DNA from: Chiua virens
Taxonomy: Eukaryota; Basidiomycota; Agaricomycetes; Boletales; Boletaceae
Assembly: GCA_019787685.1 (NCBI GenBank)
Contig: JAHNUO010000040.1
Coordinates: 62,001 to 126,000 of the forward strand
Reading direction: 5' to 3'
Length of the DNA stretch: 64,000 bases
The notes below the pieces were generated by a model. It did not search any database and had not been told where the DNA came from. It saw nothing but the letters and a program-made list of their open reading frames with translations. Below are positions 1-15,929 of this stretch, one piece after another (the stretch's first letter is position 1; each line of letters begins with the position of its first letter). The position numbers and the translations under genes were made by a program.

Positions 1-911
1 GGCTGGATCGCGGGATTCATATAAACCACATGCTTTATTTCGAGCCCTCATCACAACTTCCTTGTCTTGACTCACGCCAACTTTGATATGCCTGCCACTC
101 GGTAGTAGTTCAAGCTGATAGCCATGAGTTGGATATCTACACATCACTGAGGATAGCGACTCGGAGGCCAGGGTTCCAGGGGCGATACCTTGTTCGCCCT
201 GGCCGGCCTCCGCCCAACACTGCCTCTGTACAGCCACAACGTGGGTCACCATTCCCCGACTATGTCTACTCTAGTTTCCACAGCTCAGGTGGGGCAGCTC
301 ATAGATGGGAAAAACTGTGGCAGCTCACTTGCGCGCCAGGGTACTTCCAGTTCCACGTCCTCCAAAAAGTCGAAACCATCAAGATCAGGCTTTACTGAAG
401 GTCGACGGTGCCGCAGTGGCCGCGATCTCGTCTGTGGTGAATGTGTCATAAAGGCGTCTTCAAGAACACGAAGCAATACATAGCGGTCGTTTGTTGTCGG
501 TCCATACCTCAAAGTCGGCAAGTTCAGCTGTCTCAGGCTGGTGACCACTGGCCGGTCAATCACCGGATATAGACGCCCATTCTCTGACACTTCTCTCGGT
601 GAACCGGCGACTATAATAACATGTAAGAGTCGGATTGGCTTCACTGACTGCCCTTGTGCGCGACCGTTGCATGCAGCCTGGAATCCATGCATCACCTCCG
701 GGCCCTGTTTTTATATTCACCAAATCCCTTCCATGGACGCCCGTCCACTATATGTTTCCCTGATGTCCTGATGACCGAAGAAGCAGCCATATGCCTGATA
801 CGGGCTTGGCACACCTTCGTTCCTGGTGCGTGACCGGCCAGATAAGCAGAATGCAACGCGTCTCTTTAAAAGTGGCTCAAGTCCCAGCACCCGTTCGATA
901 CAATCTACCCA
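1..911. other. No gene identified
   Basis: Several overlapping short open frames occur on both strands, but none shows a recognisable domain, a plausible chain of spliced exons or a targeting signal. The stretch just before 912 would be the upstream region of the GT90 gene. I see no clear TATA box there. Confidence 0.5.
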
Positions 912-2986
912 ATGGTGCTTACTTGGACTAGCTTCAGGTGGACTGTCTCCCAGCGATACCTTACAACGATCCTCCTCGTCTGCCTCCTCACTTTCTCTCT
1001 CCGCTCCCTCTTTGTACCCCATCCTGTCCATGTCCCGCACGCACCACTCGTCTCTTACCACGTACCGTTCGACAATTTCGAGTTCGATGTGGCGCCCAAC
1101 AGTCAAGTTATCAGGCACTTGATCGAAAAGGATCCAGATCCAGATTCGAAGTATACACCACCAAAACCACCCCTTGGAGCGCATACAATCACTCCAGACG
1201 GGCTTCTAGTAGTCAATCCAGATGGTCCACATCCCATATTCCAACTGATCCGCGAGGCCGAGGTGGAATGGGAGACGAAACATGTACGCGCGAGCAAGAC
1301 GTTCGATGAGGCAGTTGCAGAATACAAGAGGCGTTATCACCGGGCACCACCCCTCGGTTTTGACAAATGGTATGTTCTCTTCATTGCAGGTGTCTCGCGT
1401 CGTGTTGAGCATATTACGCCTTAGGTGGGACTATGTCGTCAAACATCACGTCCAGCTACCCGACGAATATGACGAAATCTACAAAGACATCGAACCCTTT
1501 TGGGGAATTGATCCGGCGGAGTTGGCTCATACGCAGGAAGAGCTCGAGACACAACCCGACACTGTGACCGTCGAGAAGACGGACAGCCTCCCTCAATTCA
1601 AGGTAGTCGGCACGACCCTTCCTCCAAACAGACAGAACTTGATAAGCGGAGTCGACAACATTCTCGAGCTCGTTCGCGAGGTGGAACTGGATATCCCTCC
1701 GATACGAATCACATTTTCCCCGTTCGACAATCCCAACATGGTCTCAGACTGGCAGATCAAATCCATGGCTCTCAAGGCTGCTGCCAATGGGACGAGTACG
1801 TCTATCCTTCTTTACCATTTGATTGTGCGTAATAGTCTCTTATACAGCACTGAAACGCGCTGACATGCCTCCAGTGAAAGAGGGCTGGATCCAAGCATGT
1901 CCACCTGATTCGCCCGCCCGTCTGTATCCACCTATACTGCCATCCCAATCCACCGGCTCTCCCACCCCACCTTCGTCCCCAAAAACATTCATCGCCTCCC
2001 ATAGTGATGCGATGGATCCCTGCCTTCACCCATCGCTGCTCATCTCGCACGGCCAATTTCTCTCGCACGGCAAGGGTCCCTTCCCCCGTCCCACACTTGT
2101 CCCACGCTTTTCGCTCTGTGCAACGGCTCTCCACCACGATATCCGTCCGCCCGTGCCGTACGGATGGGACTGGGATCCAGACATGGATGTAGACGAAGAA
2201 CGGGGCGGCGCGTTTGAGGGAGATGTCCCCTGGGACCGCAAGGTGGACGAGCGGTTGAGCTGGCGAGGCCGGACGACGGGGATGTGGGCGTCCCCTACGT
2301 CGCTGTGGGTCCATGGCCACCGGGCACGGCTCGTCACGCTGGCGAGTACGTTCGAAGGCAACGTCAGCGTGTTGATCACGGGGGATGGGGAAGGGGTGAT
2401 GGCAGCCGGAGAACCGGAGACGATGCGTCTCGCGCGTGTCAATCCAGCCTGGATGGATATTGCGTTTGCGGATAGACCTATTGCGTGCGACGAGCGCGGG
2501 GGGACGTGCATGGAGATGGAGAAGATGTGGGAGTTTCGGAAGGCACAAGGGAGACGCGAGGAAGGGCGGTACAAGTTTATCCTCGACGTGTGTATCTTCG
2601 ACGTGAGCGAGGCAGCTGTTTGACCTATCGATGACAGGTCGACGGAAACGGATGGTCAGGTCGGTTTAAACGCCTCATGACGAGTAACGCGCTTGTTTTC
2701 AAGTCGACCGTCTATCCAGAGTGGTAGGTATATGTTCCTGTATCTGCTGCGTGTCTGACTGCGCATTAGGTATGCGTCACGCATTGCGCCATGGGTGCAT
2801 TATGTTCCGATCCAAGTATCCTACGTGGACCTGTACGATGCAGTCGCGTTCTTCCGCGCTCACGATGAATTAGCCGCTCGGATCGCAAACGCGGGACGGG
2901 ATTGGAGTCGACGGTACTGGCGCAGGGTAGACATGACGGCGTACTTGTATCGGTGTGTAAAAATTATCCCAGAACGTGCTGGATAG
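912..2986 (+). CDS. CAP10-type glycosyltransferase (GT90 family)
   Basis: Five exons (912-1369, 1425-1795, 1848-2587, 2638-2723, 2770-2986) join in frame to 623 residues. Residues about 13-34 form one hydrophobic segment after a short basic tail, so this should be a type II Golgi/ER membrane protein with a lumenal catalytic domain. The stem region carries the block [20 protein letters not shown] followed by EPFWGI, which is typical of fungal CAP10-domain proteins. Further on come [27 protein letters not shown] and WVHYVPIQ, the conserved sugar-nucleotide-binding end of the family. In Cryptococcus, CAP10 relatives are needed for capsule polysaccharide; here the acceptor is unknown and a cell-wall or glycoprotein xylosyl- or mannosyl-type transfer is inferred. 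The start at 912 is the ATG just before the membrane anchor. The gene looks intact. Confidence 0.88.
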
Positions 2987-3875
2987 TGACGCGCATCTAG
3001 ATTGTTGTTGGAGTATGCACGTGTGTCAAGTTTAAACCGGTCATCAATGGATTATGTGGGTTGATCATTGCTCAGAGTAGACACGGTCCGCCTCACGTTG
3101 ATGTGAGAAGACCGTTGTTGCTGCTAGATCATGAAGGAAATCGATTTGGTCATCGACGAGTTGCTCAGTGGGCTCGAAACGTTGACACCTTGTGGGTAAC
3201 AAATGGTATTTTTTTGGTCGTCTGAGTACAAATGAGGGCGAGGCATCCCACGGTGACCTTGATGAGCACAGAAGAGTGTCAATCATGATAGCCAGCAACA
3301 GGGATGCCAAACCTAACTTGCTTCGCTGTCTTGTTTCACGCCGTCCTGGCACGCCTCTCGCGATTCCTACAACTCGTTATGCGGATTCGACTGGAACGTT
3401 CTAACCCGGGCTTCGCTTTCCTTCAAGTCTAGTCGCTGCCCTTCGCCCGAGACTCCTTCCAACTCAGGCTCTGTGGGGCTGTATGACCCATCATAAGATC
3501 CGTAGGATCGTATATGCCTGAGATACCTCCCCAAGGATCCGTCTCTACGAGGATGATGATACATATACCAAAACCAGTGTGGTCGACAAACGGAACGCTA
3601 CACTCAAGCGTGTATATCACCTCCGTCGACACAGACTTTGAAAAGTCTAACACGAACACGAATTATCTGTCTTGAATGATTTTCAAGTCGTACTTGACTT
3701 CAAGACCTGTCCAGATGTGAAAGAGTTGGCGCAACGAAAAGGAATCGTGGTACTATGATATCATAAATAGTGCGGATATGGCAGAAGGGACTACTGTTGG
3801 TCAAGGGACATCGTTGTCACCAACGGACGAAAAATAGGTGCACCAAAAGACGCTCACCAGACACAGTCGAAGTCT
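2987..3875. other. Intergenic, no gene identified
   Basis: This lies between the ends of the converging GT90 gene and the small membrane-protein gene. Only short frames without recognisable domains are present. It should contain the 3' untranslated regions of both neighbours. Confidence 0.5.
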
Positions 3876-4191
3876 CTACGGCGGAATTGCTCCCCGCAGT
3901 CGTATTCGCCCGTCTTTGAGTCGCTCCGTGATGATGGGACTGGCGGCGGGGCGATATTTGAATTCTTTCGAGTATCTAGATTCGTATTAGAACGAGAATG
4001 TACGTTGGAGAACAAAGACCAGACCGGGTTGCGTAGATGATTGTGGGTTCTGGTGTAGCGTTTGGTCGGAAGTAGAACACGAGCGAGAGGAATATGGCGA
4101 GGAGGGCGACGAGCACGGCGAGTCTCCACGTGAGCGGTTGAGGACGAGCGTGGGCGTCGACGAGCTGTGTCTTGTCGTCGTCGTGAGACAT
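3876..4191 (-). CDS. Small single-pass membrane protein, 88 residues
   Basis: Two exons on the minus strand (4191-4025 and 3975-3876) with a 49-base GT-AG intron give 88 residues. An acidic/polar N-terminus (MSHDDDKTQ) is followed by one strong hydrophobic segment at about residues 22-42 (LTWRLAVLVALLAIFLSLVF). The tail after the intron reads YSKEFKYRPAASPIITE and then LKDGRIRLRGAIPP. The tail is proline- and arginine-rich and ends cleanly at a stop, and the exon join preserves frame exactly, so I take it as real. It resembles small conserved fungal membrane proteins, but I cannot name a function. It is transcribed divergently from the Ies2-like gene with only 111 bases between the two ATGs. 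Confidence 0.7.
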
Positions 4192-4302
4192 GGTCAACTT
4201 GTCGGGACTCGAAAATACACGCTGACAAGACCACCACCCCCGATGGTACGCGTGCGCAATTGGTTTCTTAGGAGAACATACGCAGGCTATAGATCTACAG
4301 AC
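4192..4302. promoter_or_regulatory. Shared divergent promoter region
   Basis: These 111 bases separate the start codons of the minus-strand 88-residue protein and the plus-strand Ies2-like protein, so they must serve both genes. The segment includes a run of Cs in CCACCACCCCC and no obvious TATA box. It is carried almost unchanged (two substitutions seen) in the inverted copy at 42255-42371, where the duplication stops just past the start codon of the divergent gene. Confidence 0.55.
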
Positions 4303-5496
4303 ATGCCAGTGCGTGTCGAACCATCGGACGATGACATGATGGACGACGACCACGAGGACACGAAACTCGACGACGAGATCGACCCAGAGGAGGACGACGA
4401 CGACGACGAACCAGAGCCGGAAGAGGTCAGTTCGATGCACATCCACCTGCTGACTCGCTCACTGTTTGCAGGACGTGGAATCAGACGAGCTGTCGCCCCC
4501 ACCCTCGCCCCACAAACCGCGGCTCAAGATCAAGCTCAAGCTGCCTCAGATCCTCAGCCCGAACGAATCCTCAAGCAGAGGGCCGTCCACCCCCAGCGGT
4601 GAACCAAGCCGACCACCCTCGCACCGTGGTGTCTCTAGGGGTATGCGTCACATCCTAGTTTTGCTCGACCGCTCAACGGGTGCGCGTTGTAGACATTGAA
4701 TCGGAAGACGAGGACGATGAAGACGAAGTCGTGGGCGGGTCCACGCACCCAATGACATCCCGCCAAGCCGTCCTTGCCAGTGTGGTCGATTCGTCTCACG
4801 TCTCTCTTTGTCCGTACCCTTCATGTGTCCGTTGTCTCCCCAATGATTCATGCGCACACAGCGGAATCATCGCGCAGCAAGAAGAAACAGCTCACGGAAT
4901 CCGAGATCGCGCTACGACGCGAAGAGACCGCTCGCAAGCGCAAGAATCTGACAGAGAAAAAACTCGAGGACGAAAAGGTGCGCTGCTAACCGTGGGTGAT
5001 CATCGATGGACGGAAGTGACGCATCAGACAGGCAGAAACCATCAACCGTTTGCTCAAGAAGCAGTCCAAGTCTAAGAACAAGCGCAACGCGCTGTCGACC
5101 GCGGACGATCGCACCCTGGTCTCTGCCACGCCTACCGTCGTGCAGCCTACTCGCGATGGTTCGGAAGCGCCAGAGGGAGAGGTACTCGAGCCTGTCGAGA
5201 TCGTTCCTACGATGTATCGGTGGGTGTCGAGTACCAAGCCAATCTCTGGTAATGCAGCGCCGGCGTCTCGGGATGACAAGGACGGTCAACTGAGGTTGAC
5301 ATTCTCTGTACCGGTGTCGATACTTCATGGTAGCGTACCAACACCGCAAGCTACGCTGCCACCAGCGGAGAAGCCTGTATGCGATGTGAGCGGGTGCGAT
5401 CGAGCGAGAAAGTATCGGCTCGTCAAGGATTGGTTAAAGGGTGCGTGTGGGATGGAACATCTCAAAATGTTGGAGTATCAAATGGACGTTGTCTGA
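4303..5496 (+). CDS. IES2: INO80 complex subunit B / Ies2-like protein, copy A
   Basis: Five exons (4303-4425, 4472-4640, 4693-4779, 4862-4977, 5032-5496) encode 319 residues. The N-terminus is highly acidic, with runs of Asp/Glu, followed by a Ser/Pro-rich stretch with a basic patch (KPRLKIKLKLPQ). The diagnostic part is the PAPA-1-type region KKQLTESEIALRREETARKR continuing into NLTEKKLEDEKAETINRLLK, followed near the C-terminus by a Cys/His cluster (CDVSGCDRARKY ... GACGMEHLKMLE) resembling the HIT-type zinc finger of INO80B/Ies2. In yeast and animals this subunit activates the INO80 nucleosome-remodelling ATPase in the nucleus. All splice sites are GT-AG. This copy keeps its divergent neighbour and is probably the ancestral locus. 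A second copy lies inverted at 41046-42254. Confidence 0.85.
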
Positions 5497-6230
5497 ACGA
5501 GGTGTTGAGTCTGTCCTTTCTTTGTTGTGCATGTTTACTGTTGATCTGCGTCTGTATGGTTCGTGTTGCTATCATATTTTCCAACGTTTCAGTCAAATTC
5601 CTTGTCAAAAGGAATTTTCAGATGTCGAATTTTCTTTCAGTACGCTCATGTTCGAGAGCAAACCAATAGCGTGAGTAATGAGGCCGAGATCATTGGCTTA
5701 CTTGTCCGAGCGAAGATCTTGAACTAGTTGGCTACGATTGGCCTGAAGCACCGTCAGATAACCGGACCCCTCACAGGAGACTGATGCAACGGTAACCGTC
5801 GTAGGACGACACAAGTTTTCTAATTCCAGGCTGATATGCACCCTCCAGACTTCCGTCACGGCGATACTGGCCACTTTGGTTTTTATGCAGACGAAGAAAT
5901 GTTCGTGAGTAGAGTGGAAGTCTGTCAGCGATCTCGATCCTGGTGGAGTGTCTGATATCCTGAGTTGGCATCGTAGTTGCGGTCGACCATCAACCCGGCC
6001 TTCGTCACAACTGAGGGGACTTCTTCCTCGCAGAACGAGGTCAACGGCGCGAATTTTCCCAGTGTACTGCACCACGTATCATGCGCCGGTCAATACAAGG
6101 GAGGGTACCTCTCAGCGATCGGTATCAACGGCGTGTCTACGGCTTCGACATTTCAATTGGCGCCATCGAGTTGGGATGCAGGTCCCTCTCGTGCTCTTTT
6201 TATCGACTACGTTCCGCCAGTGGCCATGTT

Positions 6231-9058
<2,828 letters not shown>

Positions 9059-9753
9059 GTGGCATTTGAAATTGAAGTATTCGAATTTTTGGTCTTGTAC
9101 GCTTTTCGGAGAAGGCTCGTAGTAGCTGGATAGTGGACTGAGAAAGTGTGACTGTTGTATAGTCGATACAACATTGTTTGTAGTAGTCCTTGGTCGAAGC
9201 GATTTTAATAACCCCTAAACATCCTCAGGAACTTGAAAAGCATCGGGAAGCAAAAATTTCCCCTTATCGTGAATCAGATTCGTGATGCTACATCTAATGG
9301 CTTCTCCGTGTTTCAGCTGATGACATAACTTGCAGGTGTTAAGTGTAAGTGGTCTGTAACTACACAAATACTATTGTTCCCCAATAAACGTGGATGCTAA
9401 GCTGCCCAAGCATTGATGACTACCCCGCGGTCAGCCAAAAGGAAGAATCGAATACCCGTTCGACCTGGCGCGAAGAGGCACATGAGACCACCGGTGGGAC
9501 CAATTGACTTTCATAATGATGCCATCAGAACGATGGCAGAATTCCACAAAAAAGGGATGTCGCCGGTTCCGCGGCAAGCCATGGATCGCAACCAAAGAAC
9601 GGTGGTTCGGGCTAACCCGAATGCAACGTGTGAGAACGAAGGTGTGCATGGAGATAACAGGACGTGACATGCATGAAATGTTGTATTCTTTGATAGCGAC
9701 CTCCTCCAAGGGTCGTCGAGATGGCCACTCTCCCAAATGTCTGCGACGTTGCC
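9059..9753. other. Spacer between the two monooxygenase genes
   Basis: This holds the 3' end of copy 1 and the upstream region of copy 2. No additional gene is supported. An in-frame ATG at 9721 could extend copy 2 by 11 residues, but the ATG at 9754 aligns with the start of copy 1. Confidence 0.5.
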
Positions 9754-11732
9754 ATGACGCAAGAAGAGCAGTTCGATGCAATCATTGTTGGAGCAGGCTT
9801 CAGTGGTATGCACCACCTCCATCTCCTACGCCAACGTGGGTTGCGTTGCACGGTGATTGACGCTGGAGGGGACTTTGGAGGAACGTGGTGGTGGAACACA
9901 TACCCTGGTGTGCGCGTGGATAGTTACATTCCGCTCTACGAGCTGTCCATCCCCGAGCTGTGGAAAGGATGGACTTGGATGGAGAAGTTCCCCGCGGGAA
10001 AGGAATTGCAAGCGTACGTCCTCAATAGCAATATTTGCGGATATCAGAAGTTTGATGTGCTCACCGCTGTCGTAGATATTTTATGTACGCGGGGGAAAAG
10101 CTGGATTTACGCCCATATTGCCGCTTTAACACGGTGGTGAAACAAGCTCATTGGGACGACCAGTTACATTGCTGGCACGTCATCGCAGAGGGAAAGGACG
10201 GCATCTACAAGGCAGTTTCACGTTATTTAATTCTCTGCACGGTGAGAGAGCCCTGTACATTGTCCGCGTGAAATGACCAACAATACTGTTCTTGATATTC
10301 AGGGCTTTGCATCCAAACCCTACATACCCAATGTCAATGGACTCGAGAAATTTAAGGGACCGTGGTGTCACACGAGCCGATGGCCAAGAGAAGGGATCGA
10401 AACGACCGGAAAGCGTGTCGCCGTTATCGGTACTGGTGCGAGCGGTGTACAGGTCATTCAGGAACTTGGGCCACATGTAAGGTCAATGTCTATTTGGAAA
10501 GCAACGGCACTGAGCTTGCTTGCGTACGGCAAAGGTAACCCACCTGACCGTTTTTCAACGAACCCCGAATATGGCGCTGCCGATGGACCAATATCGTGTG
10601 CACAAAGAATTCCAAGACCATTTCAAACCCGTGTACAGCGAACTGTACAAGAAATTGGATACGACATTCGCTGGCTACCCCGCAGAGCCTCGGTTGCAAC
10701 CATTGTCGAGCGACAGCGCAGAAGAACGAGAAGCATATTATGAAAGGATATGGAGCTTGGGCGGGTTCAACTTTTCGTGTGCGTTCCAGCACGGTCCCAG
10801 CGGTCCCCTTCGCTAACCTTTACTGTGTTAGTGAACAACTATCAGGATATCCTCCTCAACATGGAAAGTAATGCGGCGGCCTATGCATTCTGGAGGAAAA
10901 AAGTCGGTGAACGCGTCAAGGATCCAAGGAAGCGCAAATTACTAGCTCCAGCAGTGCCACCCCATCCTATTGGTGTCAAACGACAGTCCCTGGAGCTGAA
11001 CTTCTACGAGGTATTCAACCAAGACAATGTCGATCTAATCGATCTTAAGGCCACACCGATCCTGGAAATAAATGAGAATGGTCTCAAGACAGCTGAAGAG
11101 GAGTACGAGTTTGACGTGCTCATCTTTGCGACAGGTGCGGGTGATTTCGCTTGTGTGCATGTGATTGGTCAGTAAAGAGGTCGTAACGCACAGGCTTCGA
11201 TAGTTATGTGGGTGGATTCAACGATATTGATTTACGAGGCGCGAACGACGAAGGGATCCAAGACCACTGGAAGGACGGCGTGACAACATAGTGAGTACCA
11301 CGCACCCAAGTTGAACCAACTTTTGGTGGACTCATACGTCTCCCGAGTCTCGGCATGTCGATTGATAACTTTCCGAACCTATTCTTCATATACGGGCCAC
11401 AGGGACCAACTGCATTCTGCAACGGACCAACATGTTTGCAGCTCCAGAGCAGGTGGATTGATGAAACGATCGGGTACTTGCGCGAACACCATATCACCAA
11501 GTTTACGCCGACCAACCACGCTGCGCTGACGTACAAGAAGCACGTCAATGAACTGTGTGATGTAACATTATTTCCACACGCAGATAGCTGGTATATGGGC
11601 GCCAATATACCGGGGAAGAAACGCGAGACATATAATTACTTTGGGGGCCTGGTGGCATACACACAGGAAATCACGACAGAGGTTGAACGTGGATACCCGG
11701 GATTTACGAGGGATACACTGAAAGAAGCTTGA
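9754..11732 (+). CDS. Class B flavin monooxygenase (Baeyer-Villiger type), copy 2
   Basis: Seven exons (9754-10013, 10076-10241, 10303-10476, 10535-10778, 10832-11134, 11194-11290, 11348-11732) join to 542 residues. The first six exons are exactly the same lengths as in copy 1 and the last is one codon shorter. [12 protein letters not shown] FAD motif (IIVGAGFSGM), the [12 protein letters not shown] fingerprint, the second Rossmann motif VIGTGASG and FATGF are all present, so the enzyme should be active. The start is the ATG before TQEEQFDA, matching copy 1. Differences are spread along the protein (for example NTYPGVRVDSYIPLYE against [16 protein letters not shown]), so the duplication is not very recent. 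The substrate is unknown. Confidence 0.92.
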
Positions 11733-12114
11733 TGCATGTGATTGACTTGGGTTTGCCATTCGCTGATCCGATCACATGGTATCCATACATATGTCACTAT
11801 GTCAATGTTCGCATATATTAGTTTGTCGCCGTTTGTATGTCTTCTGTCTGTCAGCCTGTCAAGAGGGGACCGAACAAGTTTCCGCGACGTCTTGAATCAA
11901 AGCTTCAGCCCAGCCCAGCACTCAGTGAGCAGAGTAAGTGAAGATGTACAGCATGATAACCCTTCGGCTCTCAGATCCTTTCGTAACGCTTTAAAGAGCA
12001 TCCGCTCATCCGAAGTATAATCAAAATTTGAGACTCAGATCCGGCTATTTATTGCCCACAGCCGCTCACAAAACCAGTTCGCCCTGTTAGCTCGAGGTTT
12101 CGCTGCCAAACGCC
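11733..12114. other. Intergenic, upstream of the thiolase gene
   Basis: This short spacer separates monooxygenase copy 2 from the thiolase on the same strand. An AT-rich GGCTATTTATTGCC lies at about 12042-12055, roughly 65 bases before the thiolase ATG, and could be a TATA-like element. Confidence 0.4.
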
Positions 12115-13787
<1,673 letters not shown>

Positions 13788-15929
13788 AACATTGCACTGT
13801 CTATTTGTGTAAATGTAAGTGGGCTCTCTGCTGTGATACGAGGTGTTAATTGTTTCACCTCAGCTTCGTCATGTCGTCTTGGCAATTAATTTGTTCATTT
13901 AGTTTGTAGCCATTTTCGATTTGGTATTCGTGTCTTTTCTCAGATTAGATCCCTCGAGGCCTCCCGACTTACATAGTACATAGATGTGACCAGACGATAA
14001 CCATTACTTCAGTAACATTATAAGCATTCGTGAAGCAAGCCTCAAGCTTCAAGAGTCATTGACAGGGCAAGGAACGCCAAGGAAGCACCGTGGGTGTGGT
14101 GGCGTGCATATTATGTTCGCCGCTCTATATACAGTACTCTCAAGAATCGTGTTCATTCCCGCAACGCGATGCACTTGGGTGCAATTGGGTCCGTACAATT
14201 CCGCCCCCTTGGCGATCTGTGATTTGGCAGTCACATTAAGTCGGAGCCCGGGAGTGACCGGACCGTTTCCCGCCCTTCACTTCACTATGTTAAACGGCCC
14301 TCCGGGCAATCCTGGACCCTTTTGTCACTGTCGTGATTACGGACTTTGGGAACTAAAATACAGCATCGTAACTCGCCAAAGCAAATTTCGGTTCAGGTTG
14401 CACCGGTGGTTGTGCGCCAGTGCAAACACTGGCAGCGCGGATTAACATCCAGAACAAATCCGCGATCCCAAAAGGACTACGCATGCTTTCAGAACATAAA
14501 ATGGCGCCCCCATAAACTACGCGATCATACGACGGGGGGAGAATGTGTGGCGGTAAACGATCATTCGTCAATAGACTGAAATTGATGCGAAACGGTCCGA
14601 CATCGACGAGATCCGAAGTCAACACGGGCATTGGCTCCGTACATTCGGTTATGCGTCGCTGCCAGTTGTCAATTATCTGTACCTTTTTATCCCATGAAGG
14701 AATCGGTGGCTGCACTTTCTACAGTATTATTTGAAGGTGGAAGTTGTTCAGCCTTTGAATCAGAATGTGTAACCACTTCCGAGTTCCCGCGACACGTAGG
14801 GAGACGACGTGATGCTCGAAGCATATAAACCCTCTGACGACGCGAATACAGCGACGTCAGTCAGTCGAGCTGCGAGATAAACCCCTCGGAGAAACCAAGG
14901 CATATTCTGGACAGGGATCATCTCATCGCATAAAAACGCAAAGTCCGAACACAATTTTGCATGGGTTACAATGCGTTCAAGCGAAGATGTGGTGCATCAA
15001 GATCACGCTGAAACACGATACGCATCGTTCCTTAAGGTCAGCATCAACAATCATTAGTCAAAAGGAGATAGATTCCAGCGAAGAACGCACTATCGACGTC
15101 CACCGCAAGCAGAAAAAAAATGAACAAGAGATCACTAGAGGGCGATGGCGAACGATAGAGGATGTCTTTGTCAGACACGCATTTCTCTACGCCAACTAAG
15201 TTCTCACGGGAAACGGTCCGGTCGGAACGGTGCCCGGTCCAGGAACTTGACACCCCTTTACTTTTCATTCGGAACATAATCTGAGCAGTTTTCACGCCAA
15301 AGGGACAGCCAGTTGGGTATCTGTCCACTGTGATGGATTGAGTGAGGTGACAGGAAGGACACAGGAAGATCTTGGTTGCATTTCGTGCTCTCGGAGTTGT
15401 GTAAGATCTGACAGTAGTAAGCGAGTCAAACGATAAAGATATACTGACTGAAGCCTGAGGCCTGAGGAGCGTGATACAACCCTCAAGGTCAATCTGACCT
15501 CAAACCTGTAAAACATGTACCAATTGTCCAATGCTGCCAACTCGTCTACCCCGGACCCAAGGCCGCAGTAAATGTGTGCATTGCATCATGGACGGTGGGC
15601 ACAATGCAAGCACCATTCGGTGTGAAAATGCTAGATAGGCATGTCACGGTGTTGAGCATACGTGAGAATGTCTGATTGATCCTCGGGAATGATGAGCTTG
15701 CATGGAAAGCAAGTGCATGGTAGTATCTTTGCGCCAAGACAAGACAAAGGGAGGGGAAGTGTACTCGATTACACTTCTGAACTTCATCCTGCAGAGAAAT
15801 GGCCCGATAGTAAGGTGGTTTGACAAGCGGTGCGTTACTCATCGAAAGGAGGATGAAATTGTTCACACGGCGCATGTCTGTTTGACATGACACTGCATTT
15901 TACCTAGCATCTTTCTCGTCAATATCAGA
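13788..15929. other. Intergenic, no gene identified
   Basis: This stretch of about 2.1 kb contains only short overlapping frames without domain motifs or plausible exon chains. I did not find repeats matching the transposon families seen later in the window. Confidence 0.5.

Larger units (their letters stand above)
4186..6230 (+). repeat. Inverted duplication, arm A (Ies2-like gene and downstream DNA)
   Basis: This arm matches the reverse complement of about 40256-42371. The 5' boundary is sharp: identity begins at about 4186, five bases inside the divergent gene. Identity is complete across 4426-4780, about 98% to 5031, about 95% in the last exon, roughly 80% in the first 160 bases after the stop and about 70% further on. 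The last clear shared block lies around 6175-6230. These percentages are estimates by eye. Confidence 0.85.
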
